64,000 bases of DNA from Actinomycetota bacterium (GCA_026393475.1 JAPLAA010000008.1:37689-101688); one strand, 5' to 3'; shown: positions 1 through 8,147, counted from the stretch's first letter. Notes: generated from the letters alone by a model not told the origin. Numbers and translations are program-made.

Positions 1-290
1 CTCTGGAACGTCATCGCCACGTCGCGGCCGCGAGGATCGATGTCGTTGACGGCGACGCCGTCGATCAGCACGTCCCCCGTGGTGGGCGGCTCGATCCCGG
101 CGATCAGGCGGAGCAGGGTGCTCTTCCCGCACCCCGACGGCCCGATGAGCACGAAGAACTCACCGTCGGCGAGATGCAGGTCGGTCCGCGCGACCGCCAC
201 GACGTCGCTGCCGTCGGACGCGCCGGTGCCGGTATCGCGCCGCTCTGCGCGGTGGACCTTGCTCACCCCTCGCAGCTCGACCGTCGACAT
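1..290 (-). CDS. ABC transporter ATP-binding protein, N-terminal part (cut by window edge)
   Basis: Not in the ORF track because the gene runs off the left edge; read from the reverse complement. The 96 visible codons start at an ATG preceded by GGAGG and encode an ABC ATPase with Walker [10 protein letters not shown] (residues 50-58) and the beginning of the Q-loop (VAMTFQ). The GRDVAMTFQ sequence after Walker A resembles the MalK/UgpC/MsmK group that energises sugar and glycerol-phosphate importers; this is inference because signature, Walker B and the C-terminal regulatory domain lie outside the window. An insert of about 10 residues ([13 protein letters not shown]) sits before the Walker A strand. 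Confidence 0.85.
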   Translation of the reverse strand, partial: MSTVELRGVSKVHRAERRDTGTGASDGSDVVAVARTDLHLADGEFFVLIGPSGCGKSTLLRLIAGIEPPTTGDVLIDGVAVNDIDPRGRDVAMTFQ

Positions 291-377
291 CAGCACCTCC
301 GGCCGTCCGATCGCCGCCGACCCGACGCGGTCGATGGCGGTGCAGCCGTGAGCGTACGCCCCGCAGCACCTCGACGA

Positions 378-434
378 TCACGGCACCCTGATCACCGTGC
401 CTGATCACCGTGCCTGATCACCGCACCCTGGTCA
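378..434. repeat. Tandem 13-14 nt repeat carrying repeated minus-strand stop codons
   Basis: GATCACCG-containing units recur with TCA (minus-strand TGA) at 378, 392, 405, 418 and 432. The copy at 432-434 is the stop codon of the M24 peptidase gene. Spacings of 13 and 14 nt put the stops in all three minus-strand frames. No other gene is visible between 291 and 431. Confidence 0.7.
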
Positions 435-1649
435 CCGCAACAGCCGCTCCTCGAACGGGTAGTGGTTCATGACCTCCACCCCCGTCTCGGTGATCAGCAG
501 CTGGTCCTCGAGCTTCACGCCCTGACCGCTCTCCGACGAACCGATGTAGCTCTCCACGCAGAAGACCATGCCCGGCTCGAACGCGTCGTCGAGCGGGTAC
601 GGCTGCCCCTCGACGTGGAACGGGAGGTTCGGGTACTCACCGATCATGCCGAGCCCGTGGCCGACGCAGTAGTAGCGACTCGACCGGTGCTCCTCGGGCA
701 CCGGCCACGCGTTGCGAGCCACCTGCTCGAACGACACGCCCGGCCCGATCAGCGACACGTTGTGACGCAGCTGTTCGTGCGCGCGCCGGTACAGCTCGCG
801 TTGCTCCGGGCGCCCGGGCCCGCCGCCGGCGAGGAAGGTCCGCGAGAAGTCGACCGAGCAACTCTCGAACGCGATCGCGTCGGTGTCGAGACACACCAGG
901 TCGCCGTCGTCGATCACCCGCGTGCCGCACTCCTGGAAGTACGGGTACGTGTTCGGGCCGCTCTCGAGCAGGCGGGTGGAGACGAGTTCGCCGTGCCCTG
1001 CGACGAGTGCACCGATGAAGTGGCTCCACAGCTCGTTCTCGGTCATGCCGGGGCGCAGGGCCGTCTCCATCTGCCGCACCGCACCCACCGTGCGACGCAT
1101 CGCCTCGCGCATGTACGCGATCTCCAACGGCAGCTTCACCCGCCTCGCCCGGCTCATGAGCGCGTCGGCATCGGTGATGCGGAAGCCCGCAGTGCGGAGC
1201 GCGTCGACGGCGACGAACGGGAAGCTGTCGACGGCGAGCGTGTCGACAGCGCCGAGGTGATCGCGCACGAGCGAGGCCACCTCGCTCGCCATCGCCGCTG
1301 CCTCGCCGGCGAGGAAGCCGTTGGCGCTGACATGGCTGAGGCCGTGCGCCGTGCGCACCTCGTCGATCGTCGGCAGACCGGCCGCCAGATGCTCGCCGCC
1401 GAGGTAGTCGAACAGGATCACCGGACCGTCGGCGAGCACCAGCAGATAGCGCGCCGGGACGCAGAGGTTGAACACCGTCATGTTGGTCGCGCCGGTGATG
1501 TATCGGACGTTGAACGGGTCGCGCACCAGCATCACGGGGACACCGAGCGCCACCATCGTGCGCCGGGTGTTCGCCAACCGCTGCAGGTAGAGGTCGTGCC
1601 TCACGGCCGTGCTGTCGAGATCGAGGCCGGGTGGGAAGTCGAGCGTCAT
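432..1649 (-). CDS. M24 family metallopeptidase (Xaa-Pro peptidase/creatinase-like)
   Basis: The 405-residue protein has a creatinase-type N-terminal domain (about 15-165) and a pita-bread catalytic domain. The five expected metal ligands of M24 enzymes can be assigned: D257 in CLDTD, D267 in VDFSRTF, H331 in VGHGLGM, E366 in VFCVESY and E381 in KLEDQ, so the enzyme is probably active. Likely roles are proline-specific aminopeptidase or a creatinase/ectoine-hydrolase-like amidohydrolase; the sequence does not decide between them. It reads towards the ABC ATPase fragment, which might be its transporter partner. A TAGCTT hexamer lies 7 nt before the ATG. The stop codon is within a tandem repeat. 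Confidence 0.85.
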   Translation of the reverse strand: MTLDFPPGLDLDSTAVRHDLYLQRLANTRRTMVALGVPVMLVRDPFNVRYITGATNMTVFNLCVPARYLLVLADGPVILFDYLGGEHLAAGLPTIDEVRTAHGLSHVSANGFLAGEAAAMASEVASLVRDHLGAVDTLAVDSFPFVAVDALRTAGFRITDADALMSRARRVKLPLEIAYMREAMRRTVGAVRQMETALRPGMTENELWSHFIGALVAGHGELVSTRLLESGPNTYPYFQECGTRVIDDGDLVCLDTDAIAFESCSVDFSRTFLAGGGPGRPEQRELYRRAHEQLRHNVSLIGPGVSFEQVARNAWPVPEEHRSSRYYCVGHGLGMIGEYPNLPFHVEGQPYPLDDAFEPGMVFCVESYIGSSESGQGVKLEDQLLITETGVEVMNHYPFEERLLR

Positions 1650-1656
1650 GCATCGG

Positions 1657-1662
1657 AAGCTA
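1657..1662 (-). promoter_or_regulatory. -10 hexamer TAGCTT, leaderless-type, M24 gene
   Basis: On the minus strand TAGCTT is followed by 7 nt and then the ATG at 1649, the spacing expected if transcription starts at or next to the start codon. Confidence 0.5.
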
Positions 1663-1743
1663 GCCAGCCCGTGCTCGAGTCACCGGCTGATCGAGTTGAA
1701 CCGGCCTGCTCGAAGCCCGAGCCTCATCTGCTGAGCAGGCCTC

Positions 1744-1749
1744 TATCTT
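1744..1749 (+). promoter_or_regulatory. -10 hexamer TATCTT, leaderless-type
   Basis: TATCTT sits 7 nt before the ATG at 1757 and no Shine-Dalgarno sequence is present, so the transcript probably begins at the start codon. Confidence 0.5.
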
Positions 1750-1756
1750 CCTGTCG

Positions 1757-2134
1757 ATGAACGATCTCATCGAGGACGACCCCGCGCGACTCGCGGTGTA
1801 CGGGACGCTCGCTCCCGGTCGACCCAATCACGGGCAACTCGAACACCTCGCGGGCCGGTGGTTCTCCGGTTCGGTCCGCGGCCGGCTCCACGAGGCCGGG
1901 TGGGGCGCAGATCTCGGGTTCCCCGGACTCGTCCTCGATGACACGGGAGACGTCATCGAGGTCCAGATCCTCGAATCGGACCACCTCAGGACCGAGTGGC
2001 CTCGACTCGACGAGTTCGAGGGACCCGGCTACCGGCGGGTCGTGGTGAGTGCCAACACCGCTGGTGGCTCGGTGTCCGCCTACATCTACGTACTCGCCGA
2101 CGGAGGGGAACTCAGCCCCGCTTCAGATCGGTGA
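1757..2134 (+). CDS. Gamma-glutamylcyclotransferase (AIG2/GGCT) family protein
   Basis: The 125-residue protein has the family signature VYGTLAPGRPNH near the N terminus (14-25), which forms the product-binding loop in GGCT folds, and the acidic motif LDEFEGPGYRR (84-94) holding the usual catalytic glutamate. Members cyclise gamma-glutamyl amines to 5-oxoproline or act on related substrates; the substrate here is unknown. The 3' end overlaps the convergent HicB-like gene by 23 nt. Start chosen at the ATG 7 nt after TATCTT. Length is normal for the family. Confidence 0.8.
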   Translation: MNDLIEDDPARLAVYGTLAPGRPNHGQLEHLAGRWFSGSVRGRLHEAGWGADLGFPGLVLDDTGDVIEVQILESDHLRTEWPRLDEFEGPGYRRVVVSANTAGGSVSAYIYVLADGGELSPASDR

Positions 2135-2327
2135 CGATGCCCTGACCGGCCGACGAATCCTCGAGGTACGGCGCCGTGGCCTCGGCCAGGTTGCGCAACG
2201 CCTCCGCCTGCGTCTCGCCCTCCGACGTCGTACCCGTCTCGGGGTTCAAGGCGCTGAAACCCCCCTCGGGCGCGGCCCACAGGACGGCTGTCAGTTCGAC
2301 GGCGTCTTCGGGGGCGGGCATGGGCAC
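2112..2327 (-). CDS. HicB-like protein, orphan (no HicA beside it)
   Basis: This 71-residue protein contains EGGFSALNPETGTTSEGETQ followed by EALRNLAEA, the pattern of the partial RNase-H-like fold of HicB antitoxins and stand-alone HicB-like proteins. No HicA toxin-like ORF lies on either side, so an antitoxin role is doubtful. There is no room for the DNA-binding domain of full-length HicB. The C terminus (QGIVTDLKRG) is nearly identical to the end of the YbaK fragment 0.7 kb away. The start could be GTG at 2327 or the internal ATG at 2321. Confidence 0.6.
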   Translation of the reverse strand: MPMPAPEDAVELTAVLWAAPEGGFSALNPETGTTSEGETQAEALRNLAEATAPYLEDSSAGQGIVTDLKRG

Positions 2328-2362
2328 ATCTCATCGCCCAACACCTTCGATCGCAAGGTTCG

Positions 2363-2368
2363 TAGGAT
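2363..2368 (+). promoter_or_regulatory. -10 hexamer TAGGAT, leaderless-type
   Basis: TAGGAT followed by exactly 6 nt and then the GTG at 2375 fixes the start of the GNAT gene. Confidence 0.55.
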
Positions 2369-2374
2369 CCGCCG

Positions 2375-2842
2375 GTGATCACCGTCGAACCCGCCACGAA
2401 CCATGACATCGCCAGGCTCGTCGAGCTCGAAGCACGGCTGTTCCGTGAGGACGCCGGCCGATACGAACGGTTCGCCGACGTCACGTGGCCAGGTCGAGAA
2501 GGCCACGAGGACTTCGTCCAGTTGCTCGGCAACCCGTCGGCACTCGTGCTTCGCGCGAGGACCGACCGGGCGACCGTCGGGTTCGCGGTCGGGTATCTCC
2601 AACACTCGTCACCGACCAGGCTGCCCGTCATGTACGGCGTGCTGCGCAGCCTCTACGTCGAGCCGTCGCACCGGAACGCAGGGGTCGGAAGCCAGCTCAT
2701 CGCGGCGTTCATCGAGTGGGCGAGGGCGAACGGCTGCGCGGAGGCCCACGTCGAGAGCTACGCCGCCAACGACGGCGCGCAGCGGTTCTACGCCCGCCAC
2801 GGATTCGAAGCCGTGAGCGTGTCGAGAGCGCTCACGCTCTAG
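2375..2842 (+). CDS. GNAT family N-acetyltransferase
   Basis: A 155-residue single-domain GNAT protein. The central strand LRSLYVEPSHRNAGVGSQL carries the acetyl-CoA pyrophosphate-binding pattern RNAGVGS, and the C-terminal NDGAQRFYARHGFE is the usual motif B region that packs against acetyl-CoA. Substrate cannot be inferred. The final codons form a hairpin with 8-bp arms (CGTGAGCG/CGCTCACG) just before the TAG stop. That TAG overlaps, as CTAG, the stop of the YbaK remnant on the other strand. Confidence 0.85.
   Translation: MITVEPATNHDIARLVELEARLFREDAGRYERFADVTWPGREGHEDFVQLLGNPSALVLRARTDRATVGFAVGYLQHSSPTRLPVMYGVLRSLYVEPSHRNAGVGSQLIAAFIEWARANGCAEAHVESYAANDGAQRFYARHGFEAVSVSRALTL
2812..2837. 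terminator. Hairpin at the 3' end of the GNAT gene
   Basis: CGTGAGCG and CGCTCACG form an 8-bp stem with a 9-nt loop within the last codons. The first seven arm bases match those of the 39-nt palindromes at 41.4 and 44.2 kb. No T-tract follows. Confidence 0.35.
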
Positions 2843-3018
2843 CTGCGCTTCAGATCGGTGACGATGCCTTGGCTCGCCTCGACGAGTTTGTGGGGTTCGA
2901 TGCCGAACACGTCGTGCCATGTGCCGGCGGCCGCCCACACTTCGGGGTACTGCAGCAGGTCGCGGTCGATGAACACGCGCAGCGGGGTCCTGTGCCCGAA
3001 CGGCGGCACGCCACCGCT
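2839..3018 (-). pseudogene. Truncated 3' copy of the YbaK/EbsC deacylase gene
   Basis: About 58 codons on the minus strand are nearly identical to the C-terminal third of the intact YbaK gene at 4205-4684 (GGVPPFGHRTPLRVFIDRD through EASQGIVTDLKRS, then TAG). Similarity ends abruptly upstream of the GGVPPFG codons and no start codon or ribosome-binding site is associated, so this is a partial duplication remnant. It sits immediately downstream of the alpha/beta hydrolase gene, as if a segment containing hydrolase plus ybaK had once been duplicated or recombined. Confidence 0.8.
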
Positions 3019-3038
3019 GTGATGTGAACTTCGTCGGC

Positions 3039-4151
3039 TCAGTCACCCCGGATGCGAGAGAACCACTCCTGCACGAGCGGAACTGCGTGGTACACCACCG
3101 AGCCGTGGTCGAACTCGCCGACGGCGACCGTCTCGACGTTCCCACCGCGTCGGCGCATCTCCTCGGCACCGAGCAGGGCGTCATCGGGACTGACGTCGAC
3201 GTCGGCGTCTCCGTAGAACAGACGAAGCGGAGCGCGAGGTGCCCACCCGACCGCTTCGTTCTCCTCCAACGCACCTCGGAACCACGAGTTGCCGCCTGCG
3301 AGGTAGTCGTCCACCCACCCCTCACGGAACATCGGGCGCGGGGTCGGAGGGAGCCGGCTCGCGATCTCGTCTCCCGAGTGCAGACCGTCGAAGAGCTCGT
3401 CGACCAACGTGGCCGCGTCGTCGGAGAGCAGCGACTCGAGGGGTCGGCCGTAGGCGCGGGCGTAGGAGTGCGCGACATACGCGAGGTACGTGCTGTGGCT
3501 CGGCGCTCGCCCCTCCAACGCCCACGGAAGTGTGACGTTGGCGAGGTCGAGAGGCGGTGCGATGCTCGCCACGGCCAGCACCTCTGCCTCGTCGATCGGA
3601 GCGGCCTCGAGTGCCCGCTGGAGGACCGCCACTCCGTGCGCCCCCTGCGAATAGCCCACCAACATCAACCGAGGGCTCCAGTCGATGCCCTCACGTTCGC
3701 AGTAGGACGCCACGGCGCGAACGAAATCGGTCGCCGCATCGACGGTGGACACCGTGTGCATGTACGGGTGATACGTGTCCGACGTGCCGAGACCGATGTA
3801 GTCGGGCGCAAGCAAGAGGTGGCCGCTGCCGGCGAAGACTGCGGAGACCAGAAGGCCCACGAGACCACCGGCCGACGGAGCTTCGGATCGTGTCGGATTG
3901 GTGCCGTTCAACCACATCACCGACGTGCGCGCCTGGTGGCGCCGCGGGATGCCGAGGAGCCCGGTCGCCAACTGCGGCTGCCCACCGAACTCGGTCCAGT
4001 ACGTGACCCGGTGGAGCACGACGCCGTGATGTACCGGGAACCGCCGCGGGATGCGGGCCACTCGTTGGGCGACCCGCAGCTTCAACGCCGAGTGGGCCCC
4101 CAGCCGCTCGACCGACACCAGAACCCCTCGTGCACGTTCGTCGGTCGTCAC
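3039..4151 (-). CDS. Alpha/beta hydrolase, secretory-lipase-like
   Basis: The ORF track extends this gene to 4433, but the first 90 or so residues there are a shadow of ybaK. I place the start at GTG 4151, which lies exactly 6 nt after a TACGGT hexamer, giving 370 residues. The nucleophile elbow is GYSQGAHG; the acid is probably in LRLFYGDADVDVSPDDA and the histidine in GEFDHGSV, the order of the Ser-Asp-His triad. The layout (LVGYSQGAHGV, IASRLPP-type lid) resembles the LIP/secretory triacylglycerol lipase family, but no clear signal peptide is visible. Possible substrates are esters or lipids. Confidence 0.75.
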   Translation of the reverse strand: MTTDERARGVLVSVERLGAHSALKLRVAQRVARIPRRFPVHHGVVLHRVTYWTEFGGQPQLATGLLGIPRRHQARTSVMWLNGTNPTRSEAPSAGGLVGLLVSAVFAGSGHLLLAPDYIGLGTSDTYHPYMHTVSTVDAATDFVRAVASYCEREGIDWSPRLMLVGYSQGAHGVAVLQRALEAAPIDEAEVLAVASIAPPLDLANVTLPWALEGRAPSHSTYLAYVAHSYARAYGRPLESLLSDDAATLVDELFDGLHSGDEIASRLPPTPRPMFREGWVDDYLAGGNSWFRGALEENEAVGWAPRAPLRLFYGDADVDVSPDDALLGAEEMRRRGGNVETVAVGEFDHGSVVYHAVPLVQEWFSRIRGD

Positions 4152-4157
4152 GACCCA

Positions 4158-4163
4158 ACCGTA
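4158..4163 (-). promoter_or_regulatory. -10 hexamer TACGGT, leaderless-type, hydrolase gene
   Basis: TACGGT on the minus strand, 6 nt before GTG 4151. It supports the shortened start of the hydrolase gene. Confidence 0.5.
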
Positions 4164-4204
4164 GTGAATGGCGCGAGGCCTGGGCTCCGCCGACCGGCGG
4201 CGGG

Positions 4205-4684
4205 TCAGGCCTTTCTGAGCTCGGTGACGATGCCCTGGCTGGCCTCGACGAGTTTGTGGGGCTCGATGCCGAACACGTCGTGCCAGGTGCCGGCCGCGGC
4301 CCACACCTCGGGGTACTGCAACAGGTCGGGGTCGATGAACACGCGCAGCGGGGTCTTGTGGCCGAACGGCGGCACGCCACCGATCGGGTAGCCGGTGGTC
4401 TCGCGGACGATGTCGGCATCGACGCGGGCGCACTTCGTGCCGCCGGCGGCTGCGGCGAGCTTGCGCTCGTCGAGTTGGTTCGACCCGCTCACGTAGGCGA
4501 GCACGATCTCACCGTCGACACCGAAGATGAGGCTCTTCACGATCTGGCCGACGTCGACCCCGATCGCCGCGGCCGCGTCGGCGGCGGTCTTGGCTCCCTC
4601 GGCGTATCGCCTCGGTTCGATCGAGAGCCCGAGCGCCTCGGCGGCGCTGACGACCTTGACGACGTTGGGGTGCAGATCCGTCAC
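4205..4684 (-). CDS. YbaK/EbsC family aminoacyl-tRNA deacylase
   Basis: The 159-residue protein matches the YbaK/EbsC fold that hydrolyses misacylated tRNA (typically Cys-tRNAPro) in trans. It has the conserved early segment QIVKSLIFGVDGEIVLAYV, whose lysine is essential in characterised members, then ATVDADIVRETTGYPIGGVPPFGHKTPLRVFID-type sequence around the GG-V-PPFG substrate loop. Length is normal. GTG start at 4684; a TAGGTT hexamer lies 8 nt upstream. A truncated copy of its 3' third is at 2839-3018. Confidence 0.88.
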   Translation of the reverse strand: MTDLHPNVVKVVSAAEALGLSIEPRRYAEGAKTAADAAAAIGVDVGQIVKSLIFGVDGEIVLAYVSGSNQLDERKLAAAAGGTKCARVDADIVRETTGYPIGGVPPFGHKTPLRVFIDPDLLQYPEVWAAAGTWHDVFGIEPHKLVEASQGIVTELRKA

Positions 4685-4764
4685 GACGTCCGAACCTATC
4701 GGGAGCTCCGAACGCGGCGCACGCTCCGGCGACGCATCCGGCCTCCAGACATGACACGTTCGCG

Positions 4765-4793
4765 TTGCGACACCGGAAATCCGCCTCTAGTCT
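4765..4793 (+). promoter_or_regulatory. Sigma-70-type promoter for the riboswitch-controlled ATPase gene
   Basis: TTGCGA (4765-4770), a 17-nt spacer and TAGTCT (4788-4793) match the housekeeping consensus with ideal spacing. The predicted transcription start near 4800 coincides with the first base of the riboswitch P1 stem. Confidence 0.65.
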
Positions 4794-4799
4794 TGCCGA

Positions 4800-4922
4800 C
4801 GAAGGGGAGTATCCCTCAGCACCGTGATCGTCAGTACGGCGTCCGGGTCTCACGACTCGAACACCCGGGCACGGTGGTTCGCCGAGCGCAACGAAGCGCC
4901 GGTCGAGCGGGAGAGACCTTCG
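4800..4922 (+). ncRNA. yybP-ykoY-like Mn2+ riboswitch
   Basis: The leader opens with CGAAGGGGAGTA and closes with GAGAGACCTTCG. CGAAGG (4800-4805) pairs perfectly with CCTTCG (4917-4922) as the P1 helix, and the flanking GGGGAGUA and GAGACC sequences are the most conserved parts of the yybP-ykoY family. An internal CAACGAAGCG also resembles the second conserved loop of the metal-binding junction. Characterised members sense Mn2+ and control Mn exporters, including P-type ATPases. The ORF track start for the next gene (4824) falls inside this RNA, so it is wrong. A covariance-model search would settle the call. Confidence 0.75.
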
Positions 4923-4967
4923 GTATCGACACTCGAACGAGCACGACCGAAGGACAACCCACACGTG

Positions 4968-7778
4968 ATGACCCTGCCCTCTTCCGGCGCATCCGGAGCT
5001 CAGCTCCCCACCGACGCGCACCGCCACGACGGCTCCACCGTCGCCGAGCACCTCGGCGTCCAGCCCGATCGCGGGCTCGACGCGGCCGAAGTGCAGCGAC
5101 GGACCGAGCAGTACGGTGCCAACGTCCTCGCCGAAGCGGCTCGTACCCCGGCGTGGCGGCGCCTCGTCGCCCAGTTCACCGACCTGCTGATCCTCATCCT
5201 GATCGGCGCCGCGCTCGTCGCCTTCGCGGTCTCCGGTGAGCTGAAGACCCCGCTCGTGGTGCTCGTCGTGGTGGTGTTCAACGCGATCATCGGGTTCATC
5301 CAGGAGAACCGAGCCGAGAAGTCGCTCGAGGCGCTGAAGAAGATGTTGGTCATCCAGACGAGGGTGCGCCGCAACGGCGAGCTCGTGAACCTGCCGGCCG
5401 GCGAGTTGCTCCCGGGCGACATCGTGATGATCGAGGCGGGCGACCGTGTGCCGGCCGACGGTCGGTTGGTCTTCGCCAACAGCCTCGAGATCGAAGAGGC
5501 CGCACTCACCGGTGAGAGCCAGCCCTCCACGAAGGGCATCGAATCGATCGACCGCGACAGCGTTCCGCTCGGCGACCGCAAGAACATGGTCTACATGAAC
5601 ACCACGGTCACCCGCGGCCGTGGCGAGTACGTGGTCACCGCGACCGGCATGGCCACCGAGATCGGCCGCATCGCCGGCCTGCTGCGGGCCACCGAGACCG
5701 AGAAGACCCCGCTGCAGAAGCAGCTCGACGGTCTGGCACACAGCCTCGCCAAGCTCGCCGCGGCGATCGTGATCGCCGTGTTCGTGATCGGGCTCATCCG
5801 CGGCGAGAGCGCCAGCGACCTGCTGCTCACCGCCGTCGCCCTCGCCGTCGCCTCCATCCCGGAGGGCTTGCCCGCCGTCACCGCCGTCACCCTCGCCCTC
5901 GGCGTGTCGAAGATGGCCAAGCAGAACGCGATCGTGAAGCGGCTCGCCTCCGTCGAGACGCTCGGTTGCACCAGCGTGATCTGCAGCGACAAGACCGGCA
6001 CCCTCACGCTCAACCAGATGACCGCGGTCGAGCTGATCACTCAGCTGCGCCGTCACGAGGTGACCGGCGACGGTTACGCACCGGTCGGGACGATCGTCCA
6101 TCTCGACGGCGACGAGCCCGTCGCCCTCGATGCCGCCCTGCTCCCGATGGCGCTGTGCACCGACGCGGCGATCCGCAAGGTCGACGACCGTTGGGATCTC
6201 GTGGGCGACCCCACCGAGGGCGCGCTCGTCGTGCTCGCCGCCAAGGGTGGCCTCGTCATCGACGATGTCCGTGCCAACCACCCCCGCATCGCCGAGGTGC
6301 CGTTCGACTCCGCCAACAAGTTCATGGCGACCGCGCACCAGCTCGTCGACGGCAACGGGCGCCGCCAGGTCACCCTGTACGTGAAGGGTGCGCCCGACGT
6401 GCTGCTCGCCCGTTCGTCGCACGTCATCGGCACGGACGGCTCGGCCGAGCCGGTCGCCGGCCATCTCGACACCCTCCGCGACCACAACGATCGCCTCGCC
6501 TCGGCCGGCCTGCGCGTCCTCGCGGTCGCACAGCGCGAGTTCTCGGTGGACGACTGGACCGAGTTCACCGCCACCGGCGGCGAGCCGATCGAGCTCGTCC
6601 GCGACCTCACCCTCATCGCCCTCGCCGGCATCGTCGACCCGCCTCGCTCGGAGGCCAGGGTCGCGATCGCCGAGGCGCACGCCGCCGGCATCTCCGTCAA
6701 GATGATCACCGGCGATCACGCCTCCACCGCAGCGGCCATCGGCCGCGAGCTCGGCCTCACCGGCGAGGCGGTGACCGGCAACGACCTCGACCAGATGGAC
6801 GACCACGAGCTCGCCGAGCGGATCGACGACATCACCGTGTTCGCCCGCGTCGCCCCCGAGCACAAGATCCGGCTCGTGGCGGCGCTGCAGCGCAAGGGCA
6901 ACGTCGTCGCCATGACCGGCGACGGTGTGAACGACGCCCCGGCGCTCAAGAAGGCCGACATGGGCATCGCGATGGGCATCACCGGTACCGAGGTCACCAA
7001 GGAAGCCGCGACCATGGTGCTCGCCGACGACAACTTCGCCACGATCGTCAAGGCGGTCAAGCAGGGTCGCACGATCTACGACAACATCGTGAAGTTCGTG
7101 CGCTTCCAGCTGAGCACCACCCTCGGCTTCGCAGCGCTGTTCCTGCTGGCCGCCATCTTCGACATCGCGAGTGGCAAGCCGTTCACGGCGATCGCGATCC
7201 TGTGGGTGAACATCATCATGGACGGCCCGCCGGCCATGGCACTCGGTCTCGACCGGGCGGGCTCGGACGTGATGGCCCGCAAGCCCCGCCCGCTCACCGA
7301 GCGGATCCTCACCCGGAGCCGCTGGACCGCAGTCGCCTTCGCCGCCACCGTGATGGCGCTCGGCACGCTCGCCGTGCTGGCGCTCGCTCCCGGTGTGGAG
7401 GCCGAGGCCGGCACCGCCACCGTGGCCGGGACCATGGCGTTCAACACCTTCGTGCTGTTCCAGTTCTTCAACATCCTCAACGCCCGCAGCGATCGGCAGT
7501 CCGTCTTCACCCGGTTCACGTTCACCAACGGACCGCTGTGGCTCTCGCTCGCTGTCGTCGCACTCCTCCAGGTCGGCGTCACCCACGTCGGGTTCATGCA
7601 GTCGCTGTTCGACACCATGTCGATCTCGGCGACCCAGTGGCTCGTGTGCATCGCCGTCGCCTCCTCGGTGCTCTGGCTCGAGGAGCTGCGCAAGCTCGTC
7701 GTGCGCCGGCGTTACCCGCTCGACGGCTCCGCTGCCGACTCCCTCTCCCCCGACTCCCACCTGGAGGTCCCCGCATGA
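4968..7778 (+). CDS. P-type cation-transporting ATPase, Ca2+/Mn2+ (P2A) type
   Basis: Start chosen at ATG 4968 (or the adjoining GTG 4965), with GAAGGA 13 nt upstream, giving about 936 residues. All catalytic landmarks are present: N-terminal cation-ATPase domain, actuator TGES, the PEGLPA motif in a membrane helix, phosphorylation site CSDKTGTLTLNQ (D341), TGDH and hinge GDGVNDAPALKKADMGIAMG (D652), then a C-terminal membrane bundle with VNIIMDGPPAMALGLDR. These features place it with SERCA/PMR1-like pumps. The upstream Mn2+ riboswitch suggests Mn2+ efflux rather than Ca2+ transport. Its stop overlaps the next gene by ATGA. Confidence 0.92.
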   Translation: MTLPSSGASGAQLPTDAHRHDGSTVAEHLGVQPDRGLDAAEVQRRTEQYGANVLAEAARTPAWRRLVAQFTDLLILILIGAALVAFAVSGELKTPLVVLVVVVFNAIIGFIQENRAEKSLEALKKMLVIQTRVRRNGELVNLPAGELLPGDIVMIEAGDRVPADGRLVFANSLEIEEAALTGESQPSTKGIESIDRDSVPLGDRKNMVYMNTTVTRGRGEYVVTATGMATEIGRIAGLLRATETEKTPLQKQLDGLAHSLAKLAAAIVIAVFVIGLIRGESASDLLLTAVALAVASIPEGLPAVTAVTLALGVSKMAKQNAIVKRLASVETLGCTSVICSDKTGTLTLNQMTAVELITQLRRHEVTGDGYAPVGTIVHLDGDEPVALDAALLPMALCTDAAIRKVDDRWDLVGDPTEGALVVLAAKGGLVIDDVRANHPRIAEVPFDSANKFMATAHQLVDGNGRRQVTLYVKGAPDVLLARSSHVIGTDGSAEPVAGHLDTLRDHNDRLASAGLRVLAVAQREFSVDDWTEFTATGGEPIELVRDLTLIALAGIVDPPRSEARVAIAEAHAAGISVKMITGDHASTAAAIGRELGLTGEAVTGNDLDQMDDHELAERIDDITVFARVAPEHKIRLVAALQRKGNVVAMTGDGVNDAPALKKADMGIAMGITGTEVTKEAATMVLADDNFATIVKAVKQGRTIYDNIVKFVRFQLSTTLGFAALFLLAAIFDIASGKPFTAIAILWVNIIMDGPPAMALGLDRAGSDVMARKPRPLTERILTRSRWTAVAFAATVMALGTLAVLALAPGVEAEAGTATVAGTMAFNTFVLFQFFNILNARSDRQSVFTRFTFTNGPLWLSLAVVALLQVGVTHVGFMQSLFDTMSISATQWLVCIAVASSVLWLEELRKLVVRRRYPLDGSAADSLSPDSHLEVPA

Positions 7779-8140
7779 AGTGCCCCATCGACACCACCGT
7801 CGATCTCGTGATGACCGATCGGCAGGGCATCGAGATCGACTACTGCCCCACCTGCCGCGGCGTCTGGCTCGACCGCGGTGAGCTCGACAAGCTGATCGAG
7901 CGATCCGCTGCCGTGCTCCCGCAGCCGGCCCCCCAACCGGTCGTCCAGCCCGCACCTGCGGCCGCCCCGCTGCCCGCAGCCGACTACCGACCCGACCAGC
8001 GGCCCGACCCCCGCTCCGACGATCGCCGGCCGCGATGGGACGACGACGACGATGACGACGATCGTGCCAAGTACCGCGACGGCTACGGCTACAAGAAGAA
8101 GAAGCGCTCCTCGATCCTCGGCGAGATCTTCGACTTCTGA
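7775..8140 (+). CDS. TFIIB-type zinc-ribbon protein
   Basis: The start overlaps the ATPase stop (ATGA), with GGAGG upstream, giving 121 residues; the 724-residue ORF in the track is a frame shadow joined to it. MKCPIDT and YCPTCRGVWLDRGELDKL form the CxxC-type zinc ribbon of the zf-TFIIB family, found mostly in small bacterial proteins of unknown role. A Pro/Ala-rich linker, a run of eight aspartates, a lysine cluster (KKKKR) and the acidic/aromatic tail EIFDF follow. Translational coupling to the ATPase suggests a role in metal homeostasis, though the Asp-rich stretch could simply be disordered. Confidence 0.8.
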   Translation: MKCPIDTTVDLVMTDRQGIEIDYCPTCRGVWLDRGELDKLIERSAAVLPQPAPQPVVQPAPAAAPLPAADYRPDQRPDPRSDDRRPRWDDDDDDDDRAKYRDGYGYKKKKRSSILGEIFDF

Positions 8141-8147
8141 CCGGTCT

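Noticed and set aside
2112-2327. HicAB toxin-antitoxin module
   Set aside because: No HicA-like ORF of about 60-80 codons with a conserved His lies upstream or downstream; only an orphan HicB-like protein is supported.
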